Origin: Mesorhizobium sp. M1C.F.Ca.ET.210.01.1.1 | GTDB lineage: Bacteria; Pseudomonadota; Alphaproteobacteria; Rhizobiales; Rhizobiaceae | Direction of reading: 5' to 3' | NCBI RefSeq assembly: GCF_004791585.1 | Contig: NZ_SRUU01000008.1 | Location: forward strand, 124,001 to 188,000 | Length of the DNA stretch: 64,000 nucleotides | Part shown: positions 37,854-46,316 of the stretch, one piece after another | Layout: each line of letters opens with the position of its first letter | How positions within the stretch are numbered: the stretch's first letter is position 1 | The notes under the pieces: model-generated | Databases searched by the model: none | What the model was told of the DNA's origin: nothing | Seen by the model: the letters and a program-made list of their open reading frames with translations, nothing else | Made by a program: the position numbers and the translations under genes

Positions 37854-38920
37854 GCAGCGGTCGGGCTGGGTATCCGGGGCAGGTTCTCGGCGAGGAAACG
37901 CCAGTCTTCGCGCTCGCCCTCGCCTTCGTGACGCTTGCCGAAGAACTGGATGATCATGCCGCCCTTGGCGTCATAGGCTTCGAGCGAGGTGACATGGCCG
38001 TCCTTGGTCGGCTTGCGCACCGCCCAGACCTCATGGATGTGATCGGTCCTCAGATGCAGGTGGAAGGTTACGTCCAGCACGTTGATCCACGGCCCCATCG
38101 GCTTGACCGATTTGATCGGGCCGGAATGGATCTGGATGCAACCGCGGTTTCCCACGAAGCACATGATCGGCATCTCGCCTGCCGCCGCGTGGTGGAACAT
38201 GGCGCCTACGGCATCGTTGTCGAGCAGCCAGGCATAATCCTGGCCGACCATGCGCACCGCCTCGCGGCGGCTGAGCTTCAGCGTCTTCAGCATGCCGAAA
38301 AATTGATGCACGTCGGTCATCCGGCTCCAGCGGTCGCGCAGGTCGTCAATGCTGGCAACCGACCCCTGGTTTTCCCTTTCACCTTCCGTCACGCCTGAGG
38401 CGATTGCGACAGTCGGTTCCTGGTTCGACGATTCTAGGTTCGCCACCAGCTTCTGGTAGGCATAGAGATTGGACGCGGGCCTCAGATGCACCTTGTGCAC
38501 AGCCTCGCCAGCCGCATCGAAGAATTGCAGGCTGCGGCGCAGCTCCCCGCCGTCCCGCTTCTCGACGGCAAAGCCATGCGCCCATACTTTCGGGAAGATG
38601 CGCAGGTCAATGTTCTCGCCGAGCACCATGGCATTGTGGTTGCCGGTGACGACCTTGTCGTAGACGCCGATCTTCTCGTGCACGGCGCTTTCGTTGCGGG
38701 TCAGCGCCATCACCTCGCCGACCGCCTCGAGGCCGGTCAGCAGATCATTGACTCGCGGCTCGACGCGCACCGCGCCGTGGCCGCAATGCGCCGCGACCAG
38801 CTCCGCTTCCGAAATGCCGAGTTGGGCTGCGAGATCGCGCTCGCGCATCTTCGGATTGTCTTCCCGTGTCCGCCGGATCTCGCCCGGCGACGGCCTCACG
38901 CGCTGGTCCATGTCGTTCAC
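37850..38920 (-). CDS. hmuS: haem-handling/degradation protein HmuS
   Basis: 356 residues, the usual size of HemS/ChuS/HmuS. Two structural repeats: ERDLAAQLGISEAELVAAHC and VMALTRNESAVHEKIG in the first; a second begins FFGMLKTLKLSRREAVRMVG. The signature GNRGCIQIHSGPIKSVKPMG is that of the HemS domain. These cytosolic proteins accept haem after import and pass it on or degrade it. A separate IsdG-type monooxygenase is encoded on the other arm of this locus (43154-43468), so two routes for haem opening may coexist. Confidence 0.94.
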   Translation of the reverse strand: MNDMDQRVRPSPGEIRRTREDNPKMRERDLAAQLGISEAELVAAHCGHGAVRVEPRVNDLLTGLEAVGEVMALTRNESAVHEKIGVYDKVVTGNHNAMVLGENIDLRIFPKVWAHGFAVEKRDGGELRRSLQFFDAAGEAVHKVHLRPASNLYAYQKLVANLESSNQEPTVAIASGVTEGERENQGSVASIDDLRDRWSRMTDVHQFFGMLKTLKLSRREAVRMVGQDYAWLLDNDAVGAMFHHAAAGEMPIMCFVGNRGCIQIHSGPIKSVKPMGPWINVLDVTFHLHLRTDHIHEVWAVRKPTKDGHVTSLEAYDAKGGMIIQFFGKRHEGEGEREDWRFLAENLPRIPSPTAA

Positions 38921-38944
38921 CTGCCCACCTTTGTCCGATCTTGC

Positions 38945-39151
38945 CTACTTGTTGAGGATCAGCTTGCCCTGGCGGGTGATCTTGAGGCGGTAGAGCGCGC
39001 CGTGATGCTCGATGCCGATCTCATGCTCGCCCTGGAACAGCGTGTTGCTGGAGAGCGTACGCACCGCCATCGGAACCCGCTCGTAGCGCATCTGCGTGTC
39101 GACTGAACGGCGGACGCGATAGCGGAAGTCATTGGGATTGTGCGTGTTCAT
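38945..39151 (-). CDS. hmuP: haem uptake protein HmuP (HemP)
   Basis: 68 residues. The HemP domain is the C-terminal half: [20 protein letters not shown] and [16 protein letters not shown]. In Bradyrhizobium HmuP is needed for induction of the haem receptor gene and binds its promoter. First gene of the minus-strand hmu operon, facing the receptor gene across about 200 bases that hold the control sites. Start at 39151 follows a GGAG-type ribosome site. Confidence 0.92.
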   Translation of the reverse strand: MNTHNPNDFRYRVRRSVDTQMRYERVPMAVRTLSSNTLFQGEHEIGIEHHGALYRLKITRQGKLILNK

Positions 39152-39214
39152 CGGGTCACTCCTCTGCTTGCCGGCCGTCTGGCCGGGCGCTTCGTAAATT
39201 GCCGATTCAATTCT

Positions 39215-39242
39215 TGACTAGAATAATCATGTTTACTAGTCA
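39215..39242. promoter_or_regulatory. IRO-type box and flanking palindrome in the divergent hmuP/receptor promoter
   Basis: TGACTAGAATAATCA (39215-39229) fits TGA-N9-TCA. The same TGACTAG also forms an inverted repeat with CTAGTCA at 39236-39242. A TTTACT/AGTAAA pair follows (39232-39237 and 39255-39260). The region is AT-rich and serves both operons, so RirA and perhaps HmuP should bind here. Confidence 0.68.
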
Positions 39243-39349
39243 GTGCATTACCGGAGTAAATGAGTCAACATTTAAGACGCCGGACGTGATCAAAAATGCG
39301 AGCGAGCCCCGGCCAGCCAGCATCGAGCCTGAAAAACTGGAGTTGGGGC

Positions 39350-41545
39350 ATGGGATTGGCGAATTGGGGACGACCGAGTCAGAGGGACCGGTCGATGGCG
39401 AAGGGAATGGCCGCTTTGCTGGCCGGCGCGGCGGCAATCGCGCTCAGCATGCCGACGGCCAAAGCGCAACAGGCCACTCAGCCGGCGGCAGACCAGCAAA
39501 CGGATCAAACGAAGAATACTGACGAGAAACCTGCAAGCGACTCGACGCTGCTCGACAAGATCCTGGTCATCAGCCGCAACGGCGAGACGGCGATCCAGTC
39601 GCTGGCCTCGGCCAGCCATGTCGACAAGGAGCAGCTTGAGCGCCGTATGGCGACGACGCCGAACGAGATGCTGCTCGGCGTGCCCGGCGTCACCGTGCAG
39701 GCCGACGCGCGGCGTGTCAGCTCCAGCATCAACATCCGCGGCCTGCAGGACTTCGGCCGCGTCGCGGTGATCGTCGATGGCGCCAGGCAGGATTTCCAGC
39801 GTTCCGACCACGGCACGCAATCGACCTTCTACGTCGATCCCGAACTTATCAAGTCCGTCGACGTGATCCGCGGCCCGGTCGCCAACACCTACGGCTCCGG
39901 CGCCATCGGCGGCGTTGTCTTCTTCGACACCAAGGATGCCGAGGATTTCCTCAAGCCCGAGGAAAGCTGGGCCGACTCCCTCACCGGACGCTATGAAAGC
40001 AACGGCAAGGGCTGGACCACCAGCGCCAGCGGCGCCTACCGCTTCAACGAGAACTGGGACGCGCTGGGCAACATCGTCTACCGCGACTACGGCGACTACA
40101 AGAACGGCGACGGCGACACCGTAGCCGGCACCGGCTTCGATGTGCTGAGCGGCCTGCTCAAGACCACCATCCGTCCAAGCGAAAACAGCGAATTGAAGCT
40201 CGGCTGGGTCGGCTCTAGCGACGGATGGACGGAGACGAGCGGCAGCGTGCCCGCCAACGATGTCGACCTCAAGTCGAACACCTTCACTGCCCGCTACAAC
40301 ATCACCGACGACGCCAAGACCTGGCTCGACCTCCACATCAACGCCTCCTACAACAAGACAGTTCTCGATCTGACGACGCTTGTTCCGCAGAAGCGCTTCG
40401 ATCCGATCACAGGTCTGCCCGTCGTACTGCCGGCCGGCTCGCTGTCGACCTTCGACGTCGGCACGACCGGCATCGATATCTGGAACACCTCGCGCTTCGA
40501 GACAGCCGGCATTGCGCATGAGCTGACTTACGGCGGCGACTGGGTCGGCGACGACGTCGAGACGGGCGGCACGGCCGGCGGCGACAGCTTCTATACGCCG
40601 TCAGGCAAGCGCAACGTGTCGGGCGCCTACGTCCAGGACAAGCTGACCTGGGAATGGCTCGAGGTCATCACCGGCCTGCGCTACGACAGCTACAGCCTGA
40701 AGGACTCCGACCATAAGACATCCGGCGACCGGCTGTCGCCGCGCATCACCGTCGGCGTCTCGCCCTTCGAAAGCACCGGGATCGCGGGCCTGCAGTTCTA
40801 TGGCACTTATGCCGAAGGCTACAGGTCGCCGTCGCTGACGGAGATGCTGATCAGCGGCAACCATCCGGCCGGCGTCACCTTCCCGTTCCTGCCCAACCCC
40901 AATCTCAAGCCTGAAACCGGCAAGACCGTCGAGTTCGGCGTCAACTACAGGCAGAACGATATTATAGAAGCCGGCGACGCGCTGCGGCTCAAGGCTGCCT
41001 ACTTCAACAATAATGTCGAAGACTATATCGACGGCGTCACGCTCTCGGCCTTCGACCCGACCAGCGGCTGCCCGTTCGGCCCGGGCATCCCGATCTGCTT
41101 CCAGTACCAGAACTTCGCCAAGGCCAAGATCAACGGCTTCGAACTGGAAAGCGTCTATGACGCAGGCTGGGGCTATGCCGGCCTCTCGGCCGCCATCATC
41201 AACGGCCACACCATCTCCTATGAAGGCGAGCGGGCCGACCTCGCCACCATCCCCTCCTCCCAGGTGACAGCGCAGCTTGGCTTCCACTTCCTCGACGACA
41301 AGCTGACCGTCGGCGGCGAAGTGCAATATAACGGCAAGCCCAAGGGCAATCCGCTGGCCAAGGACTATACGCTGGTCAACGCCTTCGCCAGCTACCAGGC
41401 AATCGACAATCTCAAGGTCGACTTCCGCGCCGACAATCTGTTCGACGTTAAATACGCCAACCCGCTCAACGGCAGCACGACCGCGGTCCTCTACGAACCC
41501 GGCGTCACGCTGAAACTGGCGGCAACCATGCGCTTTGGAGGCTGA
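39350..41545 (+). CDS. hmuR: TonB-dependent haem receptor
   Basis: 731 residues from the ATG at 39350, with GGAG 8 bases before it. Signal peptide ALLAGAAAIALSMPTAKA. Possible TonB box near TLLDKILVIS, plug domain with VTVQADARRVSSSINIRGLQ and VDVIRGPVANTYGSGAIGG, then a 22-strand barrel. The haem-receptor hallmark is present: YRSPSLTEMLISGNHPAG (FRAP-like box and His) followed by NPNL. It faces hmuP across the IRO-box region and heads a plus-strand operon with an exported protein, TonB and haem monooxygenase. The symbol follows rhizobial usage; bhuR/shmR are equivalents. Confidence 0.93.
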   Translation: MGLANWGRPSQRDRSMAKGMAALLAGAAAIALSMPTAKAQQATQPAADQQTDQTKNTDEKPASDSTLLDKILVISRNGETAIQSLASASHVDKEQLERRMATTPNEMLLGVPGVTVQADARRVSSSINIRGLQDFGRVAVIVDGARQDFQRSDHGTQSTFYVDPELIKSVDVIRGPVANTYGSGAIGGVVFFDTKDAEDFLKPEESWADSLTGRYESNGKGWTTSASGAYRFNENWDALGNIVYRDYGDYKNGDGDTVAGTGFDVLSGLLKTTIRPSENSELKLGWVGSSDGWTETSGSVPANDVDLKSNTFTARYNITDDAKTWLDLHINASYNKTVLDLTTLVPQKRFDPITGLPVVLPAGSLSTFDVGTTGIDIWNTSRFETAGIAHELTYGGDWVGDDVETGGTAGGDSFYTPSGKRNVSGAYVQDKLTWEWLEVITGLRYDSYSLKDSDHKTSGDRLSPRITVGVSPFESTGIAGLQFYGTYAEGYRSPSLTEMLISGNHPAGVTFPFLPNPNLKPETGKTVEFGVNYRQNDIIEAGDALRLKAAYFNNNVEDYIDGVTLSAFDPTSGCPFGPGIPICFQYQNFAKAKINGFELESVYDAGWGYAGLSAAIINGHTISYEGERADLATIPSSQVTAQLGFHFLDDKLTVGGEVQYNGKPKGNPLAKDYTLVNAFASYQAIDNLKVDFRADNLFDVKYANPLNGSTTAVLYEPGVTLKLAATMRFGG

Positions 41546-41551
41546 CCCGAG

Positions 41552-42016
41552 ATGCCGCGTTCGACGACATTGCTTCGTCTCTTGACCTCGGCGCTGGCGA
41601 TGTCGCTTGGCCCCGCGCCGGCGTGGGCCCAGTCCGCGCCGGCGCCGGCCCCAATGCAGGCCCAAGTCCAGACATTGAGCCTCGAGCTCAACGCCGCGCA
41701 GCCCTCAGACAAGGGCTGCCGGCTGACTTTCGTCGTCAACAACGCGCTCGGCGCCGACCTCTCGAAGGCAGCTTTCGAAATCGCGCTGTTCAACGAGGCC
41801 GGCGTCGTCGACCGCCTCACCGTGCTCGACTTCAAGGACCTGCCCGCCGGCAAGACGAAAGCGACGCGCTTCGACCTGGCCGGCGCCGACTGCGACAAGC
41901 TCAGCCGCGTGCTGATCAACAGCGCGACGGAATGCGCTGGAACCGGCATCGAGCCTGCGATCTGCATGCGCGGGCTGAAGACCTCGACCAAAACCGGCAT
42001 CGCTTTCGGAGTCTGA
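41552..42016 (+). CDS. exported protein of unknown function in the haem uptake operon
   Basis: 154 residues. Signal peptide LLTSALAMSLGPAPAWA with cleavage near residue 26, then a Pro/Ala-rich linker and a compact domain with strands LSLELNAA, CRLTFVVNNALGADLSKAAF, DRLTVLDFKDLPAGKTKATR and four cysteines (CRLTF, DCDKL, ECAGTG, AICMRG) likely paired as disulphides. It starts 6 bases after the receptor stop and ends 7 bases before tonB. Position implies a periplasmic helper for haem uptake, for example between receptor, TonB and HmuT. I do not know a described family for it. Confidence 0.8.
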   Translation: MPRSTTLLRLLTSALAMSLGPAPAWAQSAPAPAPMQAQVQTLSLELNAAQPSDKGCRLTFVVNNALGADLSKAAFEIALFNEAGVVDRLTVLDFKDLPAGKTKATRFDLAGADCDKLSRVLINSATECAGTGIEPAICMRGLKTSTKTGIAFGV

Positions 42017-42023
42017 ACAACCG

Positions 42024-43112
42024 ATGGGGATCGAGCCGGCATTGGCGTGCGGCGCCGTCGCTTTGCCCTCGGCCGGCATCGACTTCGCACCGCTCAGGGC
42101 AACCGATCTTGATTTGACAACTCCGGACCGGTCGCGGCAGCTTCCACGCCGCGCCATGCAGGACACCATTTCCGATACCAGCAGCGAGTTGACAGCGGCC
42201 CCGGGCGAGCCGCTGGCACAAACACGCGCGCCGGAAAGCAGCCTCAAATGGCTTGCTGCGATGGGCGTGTCGGGCTCGCTCCATGCCGCATTGGCGGCCG
42301 CCTTCTTGATTGCGCCTGCAGCAATATTGGACTTCCAGGACGCCATGAACGCGGAAGGCGCCGATCAAGTGGGTGCCAGCGTCGTTGGTAGCGCCACGGA
42401 TGGGCAGTTGCCGGGTTCGGTCAATGTTTCGCTGGTGCCCCGGCAACCGGCCAAACCTCAACCGCCTGGACTTCCAATCAACGCCTCTCAGCCACAAGAG
42501 GCGACGGCGCGCGTTCCTCAGCCAGTGACGGAGCCCGTCAAACAGCCGGATGCGGCGCCTGAAATATTGATCGCCGGAACGCCGCGCGACGATCTTCATA
42601 ACGCCGCCCCGAAGGATCGTCCGCCTGCGCCTCCTATCACTCAACCGCAAAGCGCCGAACCTGAGCCGACCTTCACAGGTCAGCCGCCCATACCAACGGC
42701 AAGGCCGAGCGCATCCGAAGGATCCGGCGCGACAAACAGCACGGCCGATGCCCGCGGCAGCGCCGACGGAGAAGAAATCAACGCGTCGATCGCCAGCAAG
42801 GGCAAGGCGAAGACCGCAAACGGCGACGCGGCGAGATCGCGCTACAGTGGCGAGGTCGCCAGCAAGCTGGCGAAGGCCAATCGTCTTGTATCAAAATCGG
42901 CGCAAGCCAAAGCGCTCAACAATGCCACGGTCAGCTTCGTGGTGCTGGCGAATGGCAGCGTCACGGACCTGCAGCTCGCCAAAAGTTCAGGCTCTCCCGA
43001 ACTCGATCAGTTCGCGTTGAACCTGGTGCGCCAACAGGCGCCCTTCCCTCCCATTCCGCCGGAGATCGGAATTTCGAGCTGGCGGTTCAGGGCCCCGATC
43101 GGTCCATACTGA
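42024..43112 (+). CDS. tonB: TonB-family energy transducer
   Basis: Up to 362 residues; an ATG at 42156 (coding QDTISDTSS) may be the true start. One membrane segment (LHAALAAAFLIAPAAILDF), a long Pro-rich periplasmic spacer (ARVPQPVTEPVKQPDAAPEI and similar), and a C-terminal TonB domain: ATVSFVVLANGSVTDLQLAK, SSGSPELDQFALNLVRQQAP, FPPIPPEIG. It couples the proton gradient to the haem receptor. No exbB/exbD is in the window, so they must be elsewhere. Placed within the plus-strand haem operon. Confidence 0.88.
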   Translation: MGIEPALACGAVALPSAGIDFAPLRATDLDLTTPDRSRQLPRRAMQDTISDTSSELTAAPGEPLAQTRAPESSLKWLAAMGVSGSLHAALAAAFLIAPAAILDFQDAMNAEGADQVGASVVGSATDGQLPGSVNVSLVPRQPAKPQPPGLPINASQPQEATARVPQPVTEPVKQPDAAPEILIAGTPRDDLHNAAPKDRPPAPPITQPQSAEPEPTFTGQPPIPTARPSASEGSGATNSTADARGSADGEEINASIASKGKAKTANGDAARSRYSGEVASKLAKANRLVSKSAQAKALNNATVSFVVLANGSVTDLQLAKSSGSPELDQFALNLVRQQAPFPPIPPEIGISSWRFRAPIGPY

Positions 43113-43153
43113 CGGCTTCAAATCATCCGAGAGATAGTGCCAAGGATTAGCCA

Positions 43154-43468
43154 ATGTACATCGCCATGAACCGCTTCAAGGTCCAGAACGGCTCGGAGGA
43201 AGCCTTCGAGGATGTCTGGAAGAACCGCGATTCTAGCCTCTCCGACATGAAAGGTTTCAAGGAATTCCACCTGTTGCGCGGCCCGGTGAACGAGACCGAA
43301 GGCTACACGCTGTTTGCCTCGCACACCGTCTGGGCAAGCCAGGAGGATTTCGTTGCCTGGACGAAGTCGGAGAATTTCCGCGCCGCCCACCGCAACGCGG
43401 GTGGCTCGAAAGGGCACTATCTCGGCCACCCGCAGTTCGAAGGGTTTTCGGTCGTCGAGGGGGCCTGA
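43154..43468 (+). CDS. hmuQ: IsdG/HmuQ-type haem-degrading monooxygenase
   Basis: 104 residues, one ferredoxin-like ABM domain. The catalytic triad of the IsdG group is visible: Asn6 (MYIAMNRFKV), Trp69 and His79 in FVAWTKSENFRAAHRN. HmuQ and HmuD of Bradyrhizobium cleave haem to release iron. It is the last gene of the receptor operon, 41 bases after tonB. Some ABM proteins act on other substrates, but context and triad make haem the clear choice. Confidence 0.87.
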   Translation: MYIAMNRFKVQNGSEEAFEDVWKNRDSSLSDMKGFKEFHLLRGPVNETEGYTLFASHTVWASQEDFVAWTKSENFRAAHRNAGGSKGHYLGHPQFEGFSVVEGA

Positions 43469-43521
43469 GCGTCGCCGGCCGTGGGCCGGTGACGCTCAGG
43501 CTGATCGGTTGTCCTGGCCGT

Positions 43522-44232
43522 TCAGCTGTCCTGGAACTGGTTTTGTTCGGTGAAAATGATCGTGCGGTCGGTTACGCCCTGATAGGCCACCTGATAGGCA
43601 TTGGATGAGGTGGCGGTATCGATCACCTGGCCTTGGACGAACGAGCCGGCGATGATGTAGTAAGTCGGCTTCGGCGTGAACTGGTAAAGCAGGTTGGGCA
43701 ATGCCTGCACGACGATGGTCGGCTTGGCATTCATGGCGATGCCGACATTGACGCTCACGGACTGGCTCGCTTGAACGACCGCCGTTGGGATCTTGTCATC
43801 GGACTGCACGCTGATCAGACCTGCCTTGCCGTTCGTCGGCCCGGCGGGAAAAGCCGGCGCGCCATAGGGAAATGGTCCGAGATAGGTGATGCCGATCGCG
43901 TTCTGGGTGTTGATCATCACATCGGCATTGGATGCCGTGGTAAACCGCCTTGGATTGATGGTCGTTCCCTGATCCTGGATGTAGCCGGTGTTGACCTGAT
44001 AGTTGATTTCCCAGGAAAAGACCGACTGGCTGGGATTGCTGACGCTGCCGGGCGCTGCCCCGCCGAGCATCCACGCCAGTGATACCGGATTGACGGACGG
44101 GCCGACAATGTCGGGAATCGTCTGGAAAAGAGCAAACTGCTGGAATTTGCTGTTCTGGTTCAGGACAGTCAGTGAGTAGGGCTGCCCGGCTTCAACCTTG
44201 GCATTGACCATATCTCCCATCAAGAATCTCAT
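43522..44232 (-). CDS. RhiA-like protein of unknown function
   Basis: 236 residues, no signal peptide or membrane segment. Strand-rich: PYSLTVLNQNSKFQQFALFQ near the N-terminus, then a WMLGGAAPGSVSNPSQSVFS stretch and ITYLGPFPYGAP. The start (SLTV-N-N with FALFQ) and the VS-NP-x-x-x-x-F-x-W element recall RhiA, an abundant rhizosphere-expressed protein of Rhizobium leguminosarum, though I rate this as resemblance only. MRFLMGDM may precede the true start at the Met of MVNAKVEAG. It faces a Crp-type regulator across a 247-base AT-rich gap, which suggests control by it. Confidence 0.5.
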   Translation of the reverse strand: MRFLMGDMVNAKVEAGQPYSLTVLNQNSKFQQFALFQTIPDIVGPSVNPVSLAWMLGGAAPGSVSNPSQSVFSWEINYQVNTGYIQDQGTTINPRRFTTASNADVMINTQNAIGITYLGPFPYGAPAFPAGPTNGKAGLISVQSDDKIPTAVVQASQSVSVNVGIAMNAKPTIVVQALPNLLYQFTPKPTYYIIAGSFVQGQVIDTATSSNAYQVAYQGVTDRTIIFTEQNQFQDS

Positions 44233-44431
44233 GCTGATAGCTCCTCGTGTTTGGTTGACCGCCGTGTCGCCAGGTGCCTACGGGCCTCTCCGGTCACTTC
44301 GGGTGCGATCGGCCGCGATTTGAGACTGGCAACCGCGGTTTGCACCACAGCAAGGTATTTTAAGTTATATTCTTCGGCTGTACCCTAGGTGACACCAAAT
44401 AGACTTTTGCAATACTAAAATGGTCCCGTAT

Positions 44432-44455
44432 ATCGTAACGATCTAAAGTTAGATC
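44432..44455. promoter_or_regulatory. overlapping palindromes upstream of the Crp-family gene
   Basis: ATCGTAACGAT (44432-44442) and GATCTAAAGTTAGATC (44440-44455, arms GATCTAA/TTAGATC) are perfect palindromes ending 24 bases before the ATG at 44480. They lie in an AT-rich stretch and are candidates for autoregulation or for control of the divergent RhiA-like gene. Confidence 0.5.
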
Positions 44456-44479
44456 ATCTCAACCGAAGCCGGGCCATAC

Positions 44480-45196
44480 ATGTCGTATCGCACGAAAAAC
44501 GAGGTTCGGATTGCGGGACTGCTGGCGGCCAGTATCTTCGGCGATCTGGACCACAGCCGGCTGGTGGAGATCGCGCAGGCTGCCCACGAATATCGCTATG
44601 AGCCGGGTCAGTTGATCTTTCAGCCGGGCGATCCGTGCAACCAGCTGTCGATCATCGCATCGGGAAGCGTCAACGTATCCTTCAATTCGGAAGACGGCAA
44701 AGAAGTGATCGTCGCCGAATTGGGGGTCGGTGACACGATCGGCGAGACGGAGCTGCTTTCGAACTCTCGACGGCTGACCAATTGCGTGGCCACGCGCAAA
44801 ACACATCTCCTGGCGCTCGACAAGCCGACCTTCGAAGGCCTGTTGCCAAATGCCGCCTTCACCAGGGGGTTGCTGGAAACCATTTGCCGGCGCCTGCAGC
44901 AGTCGCTGCTGTTCGCCGAGGGCCTGTCAATCCACTCGCTGGAGACCAGGCTTGCCCGCTTGCTGCTCTCCATGAGCGAGACCCATGGCCGGCGTGTCGG
45001 CGACGGCGTGATCATCGACCGCGCAATATCGCAAACCCTCATCGGCCAGATGATCAATGCCAGCCGGCCCAGGATCAACATCCAGCTGCAATCCTGGAAG
45101 CATGACAATCTGATCCGGCTCAGCCGCAACCGCATCACCATCCTGGACGAGGGGGCGATCCGCAGCATTTCGCGATCGCCCCTGGCCGAGAGATAG
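44480..45196 (+). CDS. Crp/Fnr-family transcriptional regulator
   Basis: 238 residues. Cyclic-nucleotide-binding-type domain: YEPGQLIFQPGDPCNQLSII, ASGSVNVSFNSEDGKEVIVA, LGVGDTIGETELLSNSRRLT. The C-terminal winged helix reads IIDRAISQTLIGQMINASRP and RINIQLQSWKHDNLIRLSRN, a variant of the usual SRPTVNR helix. No N-terminal Cys cluster, so it is not an oxygen-sensing FNR. The G-E-x-x-L-x-x-x-x-R-x pocket is partly conserved (GETELLSNSRR), so cAMP or another ligand is possible. Divergent partner: the RhiA-like gene. Confidence 0.85.
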   Translation: MSYRTKNEVRIAGLLAASIFGDLDHSRLVEIAQAAHEYRYEPGQLIFQPGDPCNQLSIIASGSVNVSFNSEDGKEVIVAELGVGDTIGETELLSNSRRLTNCVATRKTHLLALDKPTFEGLLPNAAFTRGLLETICRRLQQSLLFAEGLSIHSLETRLARLLLSMSETHGRRVGDGVIIDRAISQTLIGQMINASRPRINIQLQSWKHDNLIRLSRNRITILDEGAIRSISRSPLAER

Positions 45197-45231
45197 ACCC
45201 GCTGCCGCATCGGCAGGAGCTCAGGATCCCA

Positions 45232-46095
45232 TCACTTGCAGCCGCCCTTCACAAAGGCGATCATCGCCTCGGTAGTATCCGTGAAGGCAGGTCCCGTCAT
45301 CGCCAGGGTCTTGCCCTGCATGATCTGCGCGGAGACCACGCTGACGATACTGTTGTCAGGCACAAACCATGCTCCGCCGCTGGCTCCGGTGCCGAATTCG
45401 GTCGGCGCCGCCAGATAGCTGCCGCCGACCTGCGCCAGCTTGGTCGAATCCTGTTTATACATGTAGTTCCCATCGCCGAAATTACCGGGATAGCCCATCA
45501 TCTTGACTGCAGTGAACGTGCCGTCCTTGCTGAGCACGAATTTTCCGGCGTCTGAACTTGCCGTGGTGCGAAGCGCGGCATAGTCAAGCGCGCTTTTCTC
45601 GGCGCTCGGCGGGTTGGGGCTGATCGGGATCCAGTCCGTCAGTACCGCCGCCTGGTCGACGACGAACCTCGCCCCCTCGCCGTCCTCATAGGCACGGTAG
45701 AACACCACGTTCACCGCGTGCTTGTCGCCGCGCCACATGCTGTGCGCGGCCGCCAAAAGAACGTTGTCCTCCGCCACGAATTGGGCGCTGGCTGTGTAGT
45801 CGACGCCGTCGCGCGTGTAGAACAGCTTGCCGCCATATTTGTAGGGCGTCTGCGTTACGTCGACGCGCGTCGCCGCCAGCTTGCCCGGCTCGGGCGCGGT
45901 TATCGCCCCACCGTCGTTTTCGGGCACAGCCCTTTCACGCCGCTCCTTGGTCCAATAGTCCCCACCGGATTCATTTGCGGCCAGCAGCGCTTTGTTGGGT
46001 TGCCAGCAAGCAAAATCAGACGCTTCGGCGCCGCTGCAGAAAATCAGCCCGCCAAGCACCGCCAGCGAAGCAGATACGATTGACTTTGGTACCAT
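45232..46095 (-). CDS. secreted trypsin-like serine protease
   Basis: 287 residues with a signal peptide (SLAVLGGLIFCSGAEA). The chymotrypsin-fold triad is visible: His in NVLLAAAHSMWRG, Asp in EKSALDYAALR, Ser in GTGASGGAWF. Two terminal cysteines (DFACWQ and KGGCK) may pair. It is most like the V8/glutamyl-endopeptidase branch of family S1. Role unknown; it is likely periplasmic or extracellular. It lies between the Crp-type gene and putA, separated from the latter by 221 bases holding hairpins. Confidence 0.8.
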   Translation of the reverse strand: MVPKSIVSASLAVLGGLIFCSGAEASDFACWQPNKALLAANESGGDYWTKERRERAVPENDGGAITAPEPGKLAATRVDVTQTPYKYGGKLFYTRDGVDYTASAQFVAEDNVLLAAAHSMWRGDKHAVNVVFYRAYEDGEGARFVVDQAAVLTDWIPISPNPPSAEKSALDYAALRTTASSDAGKFVLSKDGTFTAVKMMGYPGNFGDGNYMYKQDSTKLAQVGGSYLAAPTEFGTGASGGAWFVPDNSIVSVVSAQIMQGKTLAMTGPAFTDTTEAMIAFVKGGCK

Positions 46096-46252
46096 GTCAC
46101 AATCTCCTCGTCATTGCCTTGGACCGGAATGCCGCCGGCATGATCTGGCGGCGCAAAACCGGCTGGTGCCGGACCACCCGGCACCTGGCAAAGACTGGAT
46201 GAGATCAAGAAACGCTGCAGTTCCGCAGGCTACAACGCGGCGGATTTGTGGC

Positions 46253-46281
46253 GTGTCGGCTCTGCCTCACCGAGCCGACAC
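46253..46281 (-). terminator. hairpin downstream of putA
   Basis: Perfect 10-base stem GTGTCGGCTC (46253-46262) and GAGCCGACAC (46272-46281), loop of 9, located 36 bases past the putA stop. A second smaller hairpin GGTGCCG/CGGCACC is at 46165-46185. No strong T-run follows, so it may be a stabiliser or weak terminator. Confidence 0.45.
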
Positions 46282-46316
46282 TTGCCAGTTCCTTATCCGC
46301 GACGAGCGTGGCTAGA

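Noticed and set aside
43116..43133. Further IRO box before the haem monooxygenase gene
   Set aside because: TGA and TCA are there but separated by 10 bases, not 9; the gene is better explained as part of the receptor operon.
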